DNA of 64,000 nucleotides from the NCBI RefSeq assembly GCF_014298075.1, contig NZ_CP060418.1, positions 1,364,001-1,428,000 of the forward strand, written 5' to 3'. The notes below the pieces were generated by a model. That model saw only the letters and a program-made list of their open reading frames with translations. It was not told the DNA's origin and did not search any database. The position numbers were made by a program, and so were the translations under genes. Source of the DNA: Enterobacter sp. JUb54. Lineage in GTDB: Bacteria; Pseudomonadota; Gammaproteobacteria; Enterobacterales; Enterobacteriaceae. Below are positions 47,177 to 55,614 of this stretch, piece by piece; position 1 is the stretch's first letter, and the number at the start of each line of letters is the position of its first letter.

Positions 47177-48046
47177 TTAATGCTCGCTCATGCGGCGCAT
47201 TGCACAATGATAAGCCCCATTACGCACCGAAGCCCGCAGCACTCTGGCCACCCCATGCACCGCCAGCCTCGCGGTATGTCGCTGCACAGGATGTTGTCGC
47301 AGCGACAGCATCTCCTGCGCCCAGGGCGGCAACAGATCTACCCCGGCACGCATCAGCAACTGCCCCACCGGCTTGCTCAGGCGGCTGGGTAATCGGGTGT
47401 TGAGCAACACATCGGCCACCTCCCGCGTGCGTTCATCGCAGCGCAGCGACGGGCGCATATCCTGCAGATACTCCGCCACCTGGCGCGGAGTCAGCGGAAT
47501 ATCCCGCGCCCCCAGACGGCGGGCAATTTCCGCCGCTTCATGGAAATATTGCGTTTGCTGCGCTTCGCTGACCACGGTGCGCTTGTAGCGCAGGTGCGAC
47601 GCCATAAAACTACTGCATTCCGCCACATGCACCCAGGTCAACAGCGCCGGATCGCTGGCTTCATATGCGGTACCGTCTTTGTCCCAGCCGCTGACCCGCA
47701 GGTGAATCCCGCGCACTTTGGCAATCAGGCGCTCGGCGTCAGGAGTGGCGCCAAAGGTGGTGGCAGAAATAAACTGGCTGGTGCGCCGCAGGCGGCCAAA
47801 GATATCGTCACGAAAGTTGGAGTGATCCCAGACGCCGGCCAGCGCCAGCGGGTGCAGCATCTGCAACAGCAAGGCGCTGATGCCGCCGCACAGCATCGAA
47901 GTGAAATCGCCGTGTACCTGCCAGATGGCGGAGGACGGACCAAACAGCCCCGGCTCCCCTTTCGGCTGCTCAAAATCAATCTCTTTTAATGCCATACCGG
48001 TGAGCCCCAGAACCTGGGCCTCGATCGCTTCTCGTATGCGGGTCAT
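47177..48046 (-). CDS. MpaB/DUF2236-family oxygenase-like protein
   Basis: The 289-aa protein shows the DUF2236 (latex-oxygenase/MpaB) pattern: AGVWDHSNFRDDIFGRLRRT, a RVSGWDKDGTAYEASDP segment and VHVAECSSFMASHLRYKR. Family members bind b-type haem; the His in HSNF and HVAE are candidate ligands. The ATG at 48046 is favoured over a TTG at 48076. Its role and partners are unknown. Confidence 0.8.
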   Translation of the reverse strand: MTRIREAIEAQVLGLTGMALKEIDFEQPKGEPGLFGPSSAIWQVHGDFTSMLCGGISALLLQMLHPLALAGVWDHSNFRDDIFGRLRRTSQFISATTFGATPDAERLIAKVRGIHLRVSGWDKDGTAYEASDPALLTWVHVAECSSFMASHLRYKRTVVSEAQQTQYFHEAAEIARRLGARDIPLTPRQVAEYLQDMRPSLRCDERTREVADVLLNTRLPSRLSKPVGQLLMRAGVDLLPPWAQEMLSLRQHPVQRHTARLAVHGVARVLRASVRNGAYHCAMRRMSEH

Positions 48047-48181
48047 TGCTGTGCCTGATGCTGTCCGTGACGGCAAAAGATACCACTATCTGGCGCGAAA
48101 CTGGCCCGAAATTTAACCCGGATGATGATATTCCGCGTAACGCGGTGGAGAAAGTGCCCGCAGCAAACGGGCACCGGAGGC

Positions 48182-48613
48182 TCAAGGATTTAGCTGGTAG
48201 TCGAGACTAATTTCGGCGTTGAGCACCTGCGATACCGGGCAGCCGGCTTTTGCTTTCTGAATAATGCCATCAAAGGCCGCCGCATCAATGCCCGGCAGGA
48301 CTATCTGGCTCTGCAACGCCACCTGAGTAATGGCAAAACCGCCGCCGGATTTATCCAGGGTCACCACGGCGACCGTGTCAATCGACGTGGCCGTGTACCC
48401 CTCTTCGCTCAACATCAGCGATAGCGCCATCGAGAAACAGGCGGCATGCGCCGCACCAATCAACTCTTCGGGGTTGGTCCCCTTCACCCCTTCAAAACGG
48501 GTATTGAAACCATAGGGCTGCTGGTGCAACGCGCCGCTTTCGGTCGATACCGTCCCCTTCCCGCTTTTCAAATCCCCTTCCCAGTGCGCCTGACCTTTCT
48601 TATGGATTGCCAT
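48182..48613 (-). CDS. osmC: OsmC peroxiredoxin
   Basis: OsmC reduces organic hydroperoxides. The 143-aa protein has both redox Cys in the expected places, GAAHAACFSMALSLML and KAGCPVSQVLNAEI, and the usual start MAIHKKGQAHWEGDLKSGKG, close to E. coli OsmC. A good ribosome site (AGGAGC) precedes it. Confidence 0.96.
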   Translation of the reverse strand: MAIHKKGQAHWEGDLKSGKGTVSTESGALHQQPYGFNTRFEGVKGTNPEELIGAAHAACFSMALSLMLSEEGYTATSIDTVAVVTLDKSGGGFAITQVALQSQIVLPGIDAAAFDGIIQKAKAGCPVSQVLNAEISLDYQLNP

Positions 48614-48953
48614 CGATTCGCTCCTGTTGAGATGTCGAATCCTGAGTATAGATGGCGTAGGCGAACTCGGGTCCCGATTCGGACAATTCTATCGAAAACA
48701 AAACGTTAACACAGCGCACGCCGCGGGCCAGTTTTTAACAGCTTAATGACAATGATTAACATTCGCGCAACAGATCACATTTTCATCATTGCGAGATAGC
48801 GAATTTTTTCGGCTCATCTACTATCAGTTCATTACGCGATATATCGCAATAAAAGATATATCTCAATTGAGCATTGTCTTGATCAGCACAGGCGACCGCA
48901 GAGTCGCCACCTATCCGATACCTGAAGTGATGACTGAAAGAGAGAACCCTACA
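48614..48953. other. divergent control region between osmC and the dioxygenase operon
   Basis: This 340-bp region should hold promoters for both genes. It includes the operator-like palindromes at 48836-48871. Frames extending from 48789 into the dioxygenase are judged untranslated. Confidence 0.6.
48836..48871. promoter_or_regulatory. operator-like motif shared with the SDR operon
   Basis: Two short palindromes, GCGATATATCGC (48837-48848) and AGATATATCT (48854-48863), lie side by side. The block ATATCGCAAT-N3-AGATATATC (48841-48862) recurs, inverted, at 60411-60432 with 19 of 22 positions identical. It is about 92 nt before the dioxygenase start. The PadR regulator of the cluster is the natural candidate. 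Confidence 0.65.
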
Positions 48954-49967
48954 ATGCAGCACATAAATGAGATCGTCGGCCAGCCCCCCTTCAACGTGAC
49001 GCGGGCCAGCCATGTGGTTCTGAACGTACGGGACCTGCAGGCAAGTAAACATTTCTATTGCGAGCTGGTTGGCCTGATCGTCAGCGATGAAGATGCATCC
49101 ACCGTCTGGTTACGCGGCCTGGAAGAGCGCGGTCACCACAGTCTGGTGTTGCGTAAAAGTACGCAACCGGGCTGTGCGCGTATCGGCATGCGGGTCCACA
49201 GCGATGAGGACATTCTGCGGGCGATGGCCTACTTCAACGACCAGGGCATTGATGCCCGACTGGTGGATGTTCCCTGGCAGGGATTAACCCTGCACGTTAA
49301 TGACAGCATCGGCGTACCGCTGGAATTCTGCGCCAGCATGGAGCCGTGTGAGCGAATGTTTAAGCAGTACGATCGCTATCGCGGCGCCTGCGCCCAGCGG
49401 CTTGACCACTACCAGCTGCAGGCCAGCAACGTGCGTACCGCCTTCGACTTCTATCAGCGCCTGGGCTTTCGCACCAGCGAATACACCTGGTCCGAACTGG
49501 AAGGCGAAACGCAGCTGTGGGGTGTGTGGATGCAGCGCAAAGGCAACCCGCATGACATCGTCTTTACCAACGGCGTCGGCCCGCGCCTGCACCACTTTGC
49601 CTACACCATCCCGGACACCAACGACATGATCCGCGCCTGTGATGTGGCCGGCGCGCTGGGCTATGCCCCGCAGCTGGAGCGCGGCCCAGGACGCCACGGG
49701 ATCAGCGGCGCGCTGTTCATCTATTTCCGCGACCCCGACGGGCACCGCATCGAGCTGTTCAACACCCATTACCAGCACATCGATCCGGAACCGGCGATCG
49801 GCTGGGATCTCGCCGACCCGAAACGGGCCGACCAGTGGGGGCTGCCGGCACAGAACAAGTGGTTTACCGAAGCCACCACCTTCGTCGGGGTCACGCCGCA
49901 GCCGCCGCGTCTGCGGGTGGAGCCGCCGGATCTGGAGCGCTTCCTGGCCATGGCCAACGACGCCTGA
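48954..49967 (+). CDS. type I extradiol ring-cleavage dioxygenase
   Basis: The 337-aa enzyme follows the two-module vicinal-oxygen-chelate layout of the Brevibacterium/Arthrobacter homoprotocatechuate 2,3-dioxygenases. Iron ligands are His152 (RLDHYQ), His214 (RLHHFAY) and Glu267 (HRIELF), and the acid-base His200 (GNPHD) is also present. ERGPGRHGISGALFIYFRD is very like the family. It should cleave a catecholic ring next to the hydroxyl pair, but the substrate is not known. ATG 48954 is chosen because the family starts near there; an ATG at 48930 is possible. It leads the plus-strand arm of the catabolic cluster. Confidence 0.92.
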   Translation: MQHINEIVGQPPFNVTRASHVVLNVRDLQASKHFYCELVGLIVSDEDASTVWLRGLEERGHHSLVLRKSTQPGCARIGMRVHSDEDILRAMAYFNDQGIDARLVDVPWQGLTLHVNDSIGVPLEFCASMEPCERMFKQYDRYRGACAQRLDHYQLQASNVRTAFDFYQRLGFRTSEYTWSELEGETQLWGVWMQRKGNPHDIVFTNGVGPRLHHFAYTIPDTNDMIRACDVAGALGYAPQLERGPGRHGISGALFIYFRDPDGHRIELFNTHYQHIDPEPAIGWDLADPKRADQWGLPAQNKWFTEATTFVGVTPQPPRLRVEPPDLERFLAMANDA

Positions 49968-50055
49968 TTTTGCACATCGTCACACGCTGTACCTCATCGC
50001 TCCCGGCGTCGCACGCGGCCTGAGAGCAAACTTAACAGCATCCAGGAGTACGATT

Positions 50056-51297
50056 GTGGCTACATTTTTTCAAAATGCTTACCTCAGAATTCTGGTGACC
50101 TACGCCCTCGGCGTGATGGCGGCAATGACCGTCAGCGAGGCGGTGACCGAGCTGGGCGCCATTGCCAGAGAGTTTCAGATTAACGGGCACGGTCAGGTGG
50201 GGCTGATCATGTCGCTCCCTTCCCTGATGGTCGCCCTCGGTGCGCTGCTGGCGGGCTACACCGTCGACCGCTTCGGCGACCGGGTGGTGCTGCTGATTGG
50301 CGCGCTGGCGATCGTCACCGGCGATCTGCTGGTGATTGCTTCTCCGACCTTCAAGCTGCTGCTTATCTGCCGCGCGATTACCGGCGTCGGCTACGTTCTG
50401 ACGGCGGTGGCCGCGGTGACGCTGCTGATCCGCATCACCACCGGCAAACAGCGAACGATGGCGATGGCGCTGTGGTCGACCTTTGTCCCCGCCAGCTTTC
50501 TGCTGCCGTTCCTGACCGCCGGCCTGGCGGAGCATTTTGCCGACTGGCGGGCGGCGTTCCTGGCCCACTCGATCCTCACGCTACTGCTGGTGGTGCTGGC
50601 GCAACTGTGCCTGCCGCGACGCAGTGCGGAAGAAAAGGTCATGTTCTCGCGAACCCGGGGTCTGCGCGATGTCCTGAGAAGCCCGCTGCCGTGGCTGCTG
50701 GGGATCTCCTTCGGTGCTGATGCATTTTTGCAGACCGGCGTGATCACCACCCTCGCACCGTGGCTGGCCAAAAGCTATGGCGTGGATGTGCTGGCGGTCT
50801 CGCGCTGGAACGTGGTGGCGATGGTCTGTAACGGCATCGGCTGTCTGATGGTCGGCGCCCTGCTCAACCGCGGGGTCCGGGCAACGCTGATTGGGGCGAT
50901 GGGGATCGTGCTTACGGGTCTTCCGGCACTGATGATCTTCAGCCTGCAGTTGGGGCTGTGGCCTTCGCTGGTGGCGTCGTGGGTCTTTACCTTCGGCAGC
51001 GGTCTGCTGGTGGGCATGTGGGCGCTGGCACCGGTGGTGGCGCCTTCGCGGGACAGCATTGGCGCAACCAGCGGGCTTATCACGCAGTTGACGTTGATCG
51101 GCGTGTTTCTCGGCCCGCCGCTGTTCTTCAATGCGCTGCACAACCATACCGGCCACTCGCTGTCGCTGCTGGTGATGGCAGGACTGGCGGTGTGCCTGGT
51201 CGGTATCCCCGTGTGGTTACGCGATCCGAACCATAAACCGACCGTTGAACATCGCGCCACCGAGCGCGCAGGCATTAACAAATCGTCCGTGAACTAA
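50056..51297 (+). CDS. MFS transporter of the catabolic cluster
   Basis: The 413-aa protein starts at GTG 50056 behind AGGAG and has about twelve spans (YALGVMAAMTVSEAV; LPSLMVALGALLAGYTVDRFGDR with the MFS A-motif region; RAITGVGYVLTAVAAVTLLI). It resembles drug/aromatic-compound MFS carriers. By position it probably imports the cluster substrate or exports an intermediate. It lies 88 nt after the dioxygenase. Confidence 0.88.
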   Translation: MATFFQNAYLRILVTYALGVMAAMTVSEAVTELGAIAREFQINGHGQVGLIMSLPSLMVALGALLAGYTVDRFGDRVVLLIGALAIVTGDLLVIASPTFKLLLICRAITGVGYVLTAVAAVTLLIRITTGKQRTMAMALWSTFVPASFLLPFLTAGLAEHFADWRAAFLAHSILTLLLVVLAQLCLPRRSAEEKVMFSRTRGLRDVLRSPLPWLLGISFGADAFLQTGVITTLAPWLAKSYGVDVLAVSRWNVVAMVCNGIGCLMVGALLNRGVRATLIGAMGIVLTGLPALMIFSLQLGLWPSLVASWVFTFGSGLLVGMWALAPVVAPSRDSIGATSGLITQLTLIGVFLGPPLFFNALHNHTGHSLSLLVMAGLAVCLVGIPVWLRDPNHKPTVEHRATERAGINKSSVN

Positions 51298-51376
51298 CGG
51301 TTGCTGAATTAACTGTTTGTGAATTAACGATGGCAGGCCATCAGGCCTGCCGATAAAACACACTGAGGAAGTCATT

Positions 51377-52666
51377 ATGTTGGATATCGTCATTATTGGT
51401 GCCGGTCCGGCAGGGCTGGCTGCAGCCCTGCGCTTACACCAGCAGGGATTTACCCCACGTTTATTTGAAGCCGTGCCGGAAATTAAACCGCTGGGCGTCG
51501 GCGTGGATATCAAACCTTACGCGGTGAAAGAGTTAACAGAACTGGGGCTTTACGAGGAGTTTTGCGCAATCTCCGTCGAGGCTCAGGAGTCCATCTTCTA
51601 CACCGGCTATGGCCAGCAGATTTTCGGCGAACAGTGCGGTCGCCATATGGGGTATGAGCATGATCAACGGTTTGTGCACCGCGGTCATCTGCAGATGATG
51701 CTCTACCGCGCCGTGCAGGAACGCCTGGGCCCCGACGCCATTACTCTCGGCTGCCGCTGTGTGGATTTCACTCAGGATCAGCACGGCGTGACCGTGACCT
51801 TCGACAACAGCCAGAATCCCGCCGCACCGCAGCAGGTACGCGCCGACGTGGTGATTGGCGTCGACGGCATTCGTTCCGTGGTCCGCAGCCAACTGCTGCC
51901 AGCGTCTGAGCGCAGCCACTTTTCCGGCCTGACGCTGTATCGCGGCGTCACCGTGATGCCGCCGATCAAAACCGGCGGCTCGATTTTGCACATCGGCGAC
52001 CCGATTCGTCAGGGCACCCTGATCGTCTACCCCATTCAGGACAACGTCGATGGTCAGGGCAATCAACTGGTTAACTGGGTGATTGAGCAGGCGGAAAAAC
52101 CGCAAAGCGAAGAGGACTGGAACCAGCAGACCGGCGTGAAAGAGATCGAACATGTGTTCGACGACTGCCAGCTCGGTTTTCTCAACGTCAGCGAGATGAT
52201 CCGCCAGGCCCGTGAATGCTACCTGTTCCCGCTGATCGATCATGACCCGCTCCCCCAGTGGTCGTTTGGCCGAATCACCCTGCTCGGCGACGCCGCCCAT
52301 GCCATGTACCCACGCGGCGGCAACAGCGTGTGCCAGGCGTTCGTTGACGCCCGGGTGCTGGCGGAAAAACTGAGCGCCATCAGCGACCCGGTCGCCGCAC
52401 TGCAGGCCTACGAAGAAGAGCGCCGCGACAAGGTGAACTGGCTGGTGCTGGCGTCCCGTGGCGAAGGCCCGGAGGTGGTGCGCCGGATTGTCGAGGAGCG
52501 CAGCGGCGGTAAGCCGTTTGACGATATCGAAACCATTTTCCCTCATGAAGAGGCGCTGGCGATTTTTAGCGAATATCACGCCAAAGCCGGGATGCGGATC
52601 CCTGGACAGAAAGAGAACGCGGCGCCCGGAAAATATCAGTCCGTTTTTGCTACAGAACAGAAATAA
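51377..52666 (+). CDS. PhzS-like FAD-dependent monooxygenase
   Basis: The 429-aa group A flavin monooxygenase has the Rossmann FAD motif VIIGAGPAGLAAALRL, the EIKPLGVGVDIKPYAVKEL segment close to PhzS of Pseudomonas, DVVIGVDGIRSVVRSQL and the second FAD motif ITLLGDAAHAMYPRGGNSVC. PhzS and salicylate hydroxylase hydroxylate aromatic acids, sometimes with decarboxylation; this is the likely ring-activating enzyme of the cluster. The start is behind GAGGAAG. Confidence 0.9.
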   Translation: MLDIVIIGAGPAGLAAALRLHQQGFTPRLFEAVPEIKPLGVGVDIKPYAVKELTELGLYEEFCAISVEAQESIFYTGYGQQIFGEQCGRHMGYEHDQRFVHRGHLQMMLYRAVQERLGPDAITLGCRCVDFTQDQHGVTVTFDNSQNPAAPQQVRADVVIGVDGIRSVVRSQLLPASERSHFSGLTLYRGVTVMPPIKTGGSILHIGDPIRQGTLIVYPIQDNVDGQGNQLVNWVIEQAEKPQSEEDWNQQTGVKEIEHVFDDCQLGFLNVSEMIRQARECYLFPLIDHDPLPQWSFGRITLLGDAAHAMYPRGGNSVCQAFVDARVLAEKLSAISDPVAALQAYEEERRDKVNWLVLASRGEGPEVVRRIVEERSGGKPFDDIETIFPHEEALAIFSEYHAKAGMRIPGQKENAAPGKYQSVFATEQK

Positions 52667-52707
52667 CAACACCCCAACGTCATATCAAAAACAAAAGGAA
52701 AGTACAG

Positions 52708-53754
52708 ATGACTAAAATTATCGATGCCAACATGCACTGGCTGCCAGGCGACCTGTTTTCTGACCAGAAACTGCTGAACGCGTTTCTCGACTGCGTGCCG
52801 AAACAGTACGGCGTGCACACCCGGGTTGAGCAGATTGAAGGTAAACCGCTGCGTCAGCTGATCATCGAACAGCCTAAAGGCTACGTGAACCTTAACTACG
52901 CCGAAGGCCAGTACACCCTTGAAAGCCAGCTGGCGGACATGGAAAAAGCGGGCATTGACCATGCGATCTTCCGTCTGCCGGTGTGGCAGGAGTGGTTGGA
53001 TCTTGAGACCTGCAAAAAGGTCAACGACCGGATGGCCGAGTATGTGAAACGCAGCGGCGGCAAGATGTCGGCGCTGGCGGTAGTACCGCCGTGGGGTACC
53101 GAAGATTGTCTGCGTGAAGTGGATCGTTGCCTGAATGAACTGGGTTTCCGTGGGGCACAGATTGTCGCGCACTACGGGCAAATCTACCTTGACGATCCGG
53201 CGTTCCGCCCTTACCTGCGCTACCTGAACTCGCTGGAGGTGCCGGTGGTGGTTCACCATACGCCGCTGCCGGTGGACTACAACTCGGTGCTGCCGTACAC
53301 CAACCAGCGTCGCCAGTTTGGTCGCTGTATCGACCAGGCCACCGCCGTCGGACGCGAGCTGTTCAGCGGTATGTTTGATGAGCTGCCGAACCTGCGCTTT
53401 ATCCATTCCATGCTGGGTGGCGCGTTCTACGCCTTCGCCGATATGCTGGTGCCGCCGCAGCATCAGTTCAACGATGCGGTGGATCGTTTCCAGACCGGCA
53501 CCGGCAATCTGCGCGCGCAGTTAAGCAACAATATCTTCTTTGATACTTCCGGCGCACCGCAATGGGGTAAAGCCCAGCTGGAGGCTGCGGTGAAGGTAAT
53601 CGGTGGCAAAAATATCATCTACGGTAGCTCCTACCCGATCCGTAAAGACTGGTTCTTCCAGGGGGTAGATACGATCCAGAGCCTGGATATCTCAGCGGAA
53701 GATAAAGCCAATATCCTCGGCGGAAATGCGGCGCGGATGTTCCATCTCGACTAA
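52708..53754 (+). CDS. ACMSD-like amidohydrolase, probable decarboxylase or hydrolase
   Basis: The 348-aa protein belongs to the amidohydrolase 2 family (PF04909), which includes ACMSD and gamma-resorcylate decarboxylase. The metal motif usually seen as DxHxH reads IDANMHWLPG, so the first His is replaced by Asn; a VVVHHTPLPV strand, NLRFIHSMLGG and a late YGSSYPIRKDW remain. It may thus use an altered metal site. It is the last gene of the plus arm; the adjoining RidA on the other arm recalls 2-aminomuconate pathways in which ACMSD and a RidA deaminase work in series. Confidence 0.85.
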   Translation: MTKIIDANMHWLPGDLFSDQKLLNAFLDCVPKQYGVHTRVEQIEGKPLRQLIIEQPKGYVNLNYAEGQYTLESQLADMEKAGIDHAIFRLPVWQEWLDLETCKKVNDRMAEYVKRSGGKMSALAVVPPWGTEDCLREVDRCLNELGFRGAQIVAHYGQIYLDDPAFRPYLRYLNSLEVPVVVHHTPLPVDYNSVLPYTNQRRQFGRCIDQATAVGRELFSGMFDELPNLRFIHSMLGGAFYAFADMLVPPQHQFNDAVDRFQTGTGNLRAQLSNNIFFDTSGAPQWGKAQLEAAVKVIGGKNIIYGSSYPIRKDWFFQGVDTIQSLDISAEDKANILGGNAARMFHLD

Positions 53755-53755
53755 T

Positions 53756-54072
53756 CGTTCACCATAGATCTGCTTCGCTACAGCAGAAGGTTCTGTCGAC
53801 AACGGGCTGGCAGCAAGGGGGTTAGGCGCATCAAGAAAATTGGCGGGAACGCAGGTGCGCATCCAGGACTGACGGCCACGACGGCCGTCAGAGGGCTGGT
53901 CGAGACAGGGATGTCGAGTCCGGCCCGGTCCGCCAGATGAAGCCGGAGTGGAGCACACCGCGAAGCGGCAATTTTCAGCGCAATGCCGGGGGTCCTGGGG
54001 GGCGAGCGAAACGCCCCCCAGGCCGTTCACCCACAACGACATTGAGAAATGACGCAGAACTTATCGTGAACG
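53756..54072. repeat. 317-bp palindromic non-coding element
   Basis: The element begins one base after the amidohydrolase stop. Ends are CGTTCACCATA (53756-53766) and TATCGTGAACG (54062-54072), complementary at 10 of 11 positions. Within it are a 9-bp hairpin CTGACGGCC/GGCCGTCAG (53869-53891), a perfect 11-bp hairpin CCTGGGGGGCG/CGCCCCCCAGG (53994-54022), and a CGTTCAC copy (54024-54030) that can also pair with the right end. No coding capacity. It may be a non-autonomous mobile element or a structured RNA; I cannot name its family. Confidence 0.6.
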
Positions 54073-54139
54073 GAATATCCCACAGACAATCCTGAATCCG
54101 CCATTTTCAACCAAACCACCAGTCCCTACACCACACCAT

Positions 54140-54174
54140 AAAAAAAGGGTTCATAAACAACATGAACCCTTTTC
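54140..54174. terminator. bidirectional terminator between the catabolic arms
   Basis: AAAAGGGTTCAT, loop AAACAAC, ATGAACCCTTTT, with extra A's on the left. It separates the amidohydrolase from the convergent padR gene. Confidence 0.9.
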
Positions 54175-54204
54175 GTGCGCCACCCTCAGGCTACACCACT
54201 AATA

Positions 54205-55050
54205 TCAGCTCCGCTGCCAGCGAATATCTAAGGTCTCGCGCACCGCCGCCTCTGCCAGATGGCGTTCCAGAATGGTTTCCATCTCCGCAAGATCGTCGGT
54301 CTCCGACGCGGTCAGCGTAATCTGCAGCGCGTTATCCAGCACATCCAGCCGCACATCGCCGATGCTCAGCCGAAACTGCCCGCTGTTCTCATCGCTGACC
54401 ACCGGGGTACGATGTTGAAAATGGCTGCACAGCCGGCGCATAAAGCGCGGCGCATTTGGCGTCGTGATATGGGCAATACTCGAATGCAGCCCCTCAGCGG
54501 GTACCGGGGTAGTCAGCAGATGCTCAATCCGCTCGGCGGCCAGATGAATCGCCTGCGCCAGGCTATCAATCATCCCGGCGGGCAGCGGCTCATACTTTAT
54601 CCGCAGGCTCAGCGCCCGCTTCAGATGATCCATCGCCTCGACCATCACCGGCGGTGACACCCGGTTGGCCTGCGGCGCCACCCGCGACTTAAGCATATCC
54701 ATCACCGACTGATTCGCCGTCAGCCAGGCCTGTCCTTCATCAGTAATGCTGTAGCGTTTGCGACCGCCCTTTTCCAGGTCGATCACCGCATAGTTACGGT
54801 CGTACAGCCAGGTCAGGGTCGGATAGATGACTCCGGGACTTGGTTTATACAACCCGCCGAAGCGTTCTTTAATGTCATGAATGAGTTCATACCCATGGCT
54901 CGGCTGTTCAGACAGCATCGCCAGGAGCAGCACGCGTAGCTCACCGTAATCGAATACCCGCCCACGACGCCCGGTCTGTCCCGCATTCTGCGGGACAGTC
55001 AAGGTTTTGGTGTCGGCGGACTTTTTTCCGGAGCGTTGTGTTTGTTCCAT
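54205..55050 (-). CDS. PadR regulator fused to a DUF2218 domain
   Basis: The 281-aa protein starts at ATG 55050 behind AGGAG. Residues about 35-105 form a PadR winged helix (LLLAMLSEQPSHGYELIHDI, PSPGVIYPTLTWLYDRNYAV, GGRKRYSITDEG). Residues about 185-280 match DUF2218 (IAHITTPNAPRFMRRLCSHF ... LEMETILERHLAEAAVRE-type end, DIRW), normally a free-standing protein of unknown role. The DUF2218 part could be an effector-binding or partner domain. It is encoded between the two catabolic arms and has an operator-like site in its own promoter, so is the probable cluster regulator. Confidence 0.88.
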   Translation of the reverse strand: MEQTQRSGKKSADTKTLTVPQNAGQTGRRGRVFDYGELRVLLLAMLSEQPSHGYELIHDIKERFGGLYKPSPGVIYPTLTWLYDRNYAVIDLEKGGRKRYSITDEGQAWLTANQSVMDMLKSRVAPQANRVSPPVMVEAMDHLKRALSLRIKYEPLPAGMIDSLAQAIHLAAERIEHLLTTPVPAEGLHSSIAHITTPNAPRFMRRLCSHFQHRTPVVSDENSGQFRLSIGDVRLDVLDNALQITLTASETDDLAEMETILERHLAEAAVRETLDIRWQRS

Positions 55051-55094
55051 CGTCGACTCCTGTTTTTCGTCCATTGCAACATAACTAGACTTTA

Positions 55095-55112
55095 AATATA
55101 TCGTAAAGCGAT
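55095..55112. promoter_or_regulatory. operator-like variant upstream of padR
   Basis: AATATATCGTAAAGCGAT, read inverted, gives ATCGC-N5-GATATAT, compared with ATCGC-N7-GATATAT at 48841. The spacing differs by two bases, so this is a weaker match to the shared motif. It suggests autoregulation. Confidence 0.35.
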
Positions 55113-55185
55113 GATGCCGGTTTGAATTTTATTCGCGTGAGGAATAAGAGTGATTTCTGCGGAGAAAACGTTGGTGAAATGGCGG

Positions 55186-55566
55186 TTAAAGTACGGCGAT
55201 AAAATCACACTGCACGCGAATATTGCCGCTGAGTACCGCATCAATGGCGTAGCGGGCCGGGCGCGATGCCGGGTCGGGGAAATAACGCAGCCAATGGGGG
55301 TTGACCCGCTCCCGCTCGCTTTTATCCGCCATCCATAGCGTCAACCGGGCGATATTATCCAGCGAGCCTCCGGCATCCTCAATCACGGTTTTGAGATTAG
55401 CGAACATTAACGCACACTGGGCATCGATATCATCCGGGACGACCCCGCTTAGCGGATCGCGGCCATATATCACGCCGGAAAACACCATATTGCCAATCCG
55501 ACAGGCCGCCGGCACGGGGTTACTGTGGACAAAGCCCTGACTATAAATACTGCTTCGGTCACTCAT
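55186..55566 (-). CDS. RidA-family enamine/imine deaminase
   Basis: The 126-aa protein starts at ATG 55566 behind AAGGAG. It has the RidA/YjgF fold pattern, with GNMVFSGVIYGRDPLSG and the catalytic Arg in ASRPARYAID. The C-terminal Glu of canonical RidA appears to be Asp (RVQCDFIAV). In 2-aminophenol-type pathways, RidA-like deaminases act on 2-aminomuconate, so a role in the cluster is plausible; general imine detoxification is the alternative. Confidence 0.88.
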   Translation of the reverse strand: MSDRSSIYSQGFVHSNPVPAACRIGNMVFSGVIYGRDPLSGVVPDDIDAQCALMFANLKTVIEDAGGSLDNIARLTLWMADKSERERVNPHWLRYFPDPASRPARYAIDAVLSGNIRVQCDFIAVL

Positions 55567-55582
55567 GTTTATGCTCCTTTTA

Positions 55583-55605
55583 GGATCTGCCGCTACGGCA
55601 GATCC
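55583..55605 (-). other. intercistronic hairpin between porin and ridA genes
   Basis: GGATCTGCCG and CGGCAGATCC form a perfect 10-bp stem with a 3-base loop. On the minus strand it is followed by TAAAAGGAG, not a T-run, so it may stabilise or attenuate the porin transcript rather than terminate it. Confidence 0.6.
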
Positions 55606-55614
55606 TGCTGACAA

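Noticed and set aside
51533..52672. 379-codon minus-strand frame opposite the flavin monooxygenase
   Set aside because: The plus-strand FAD motifs are complete; the antisense frame shows no domain pattern.
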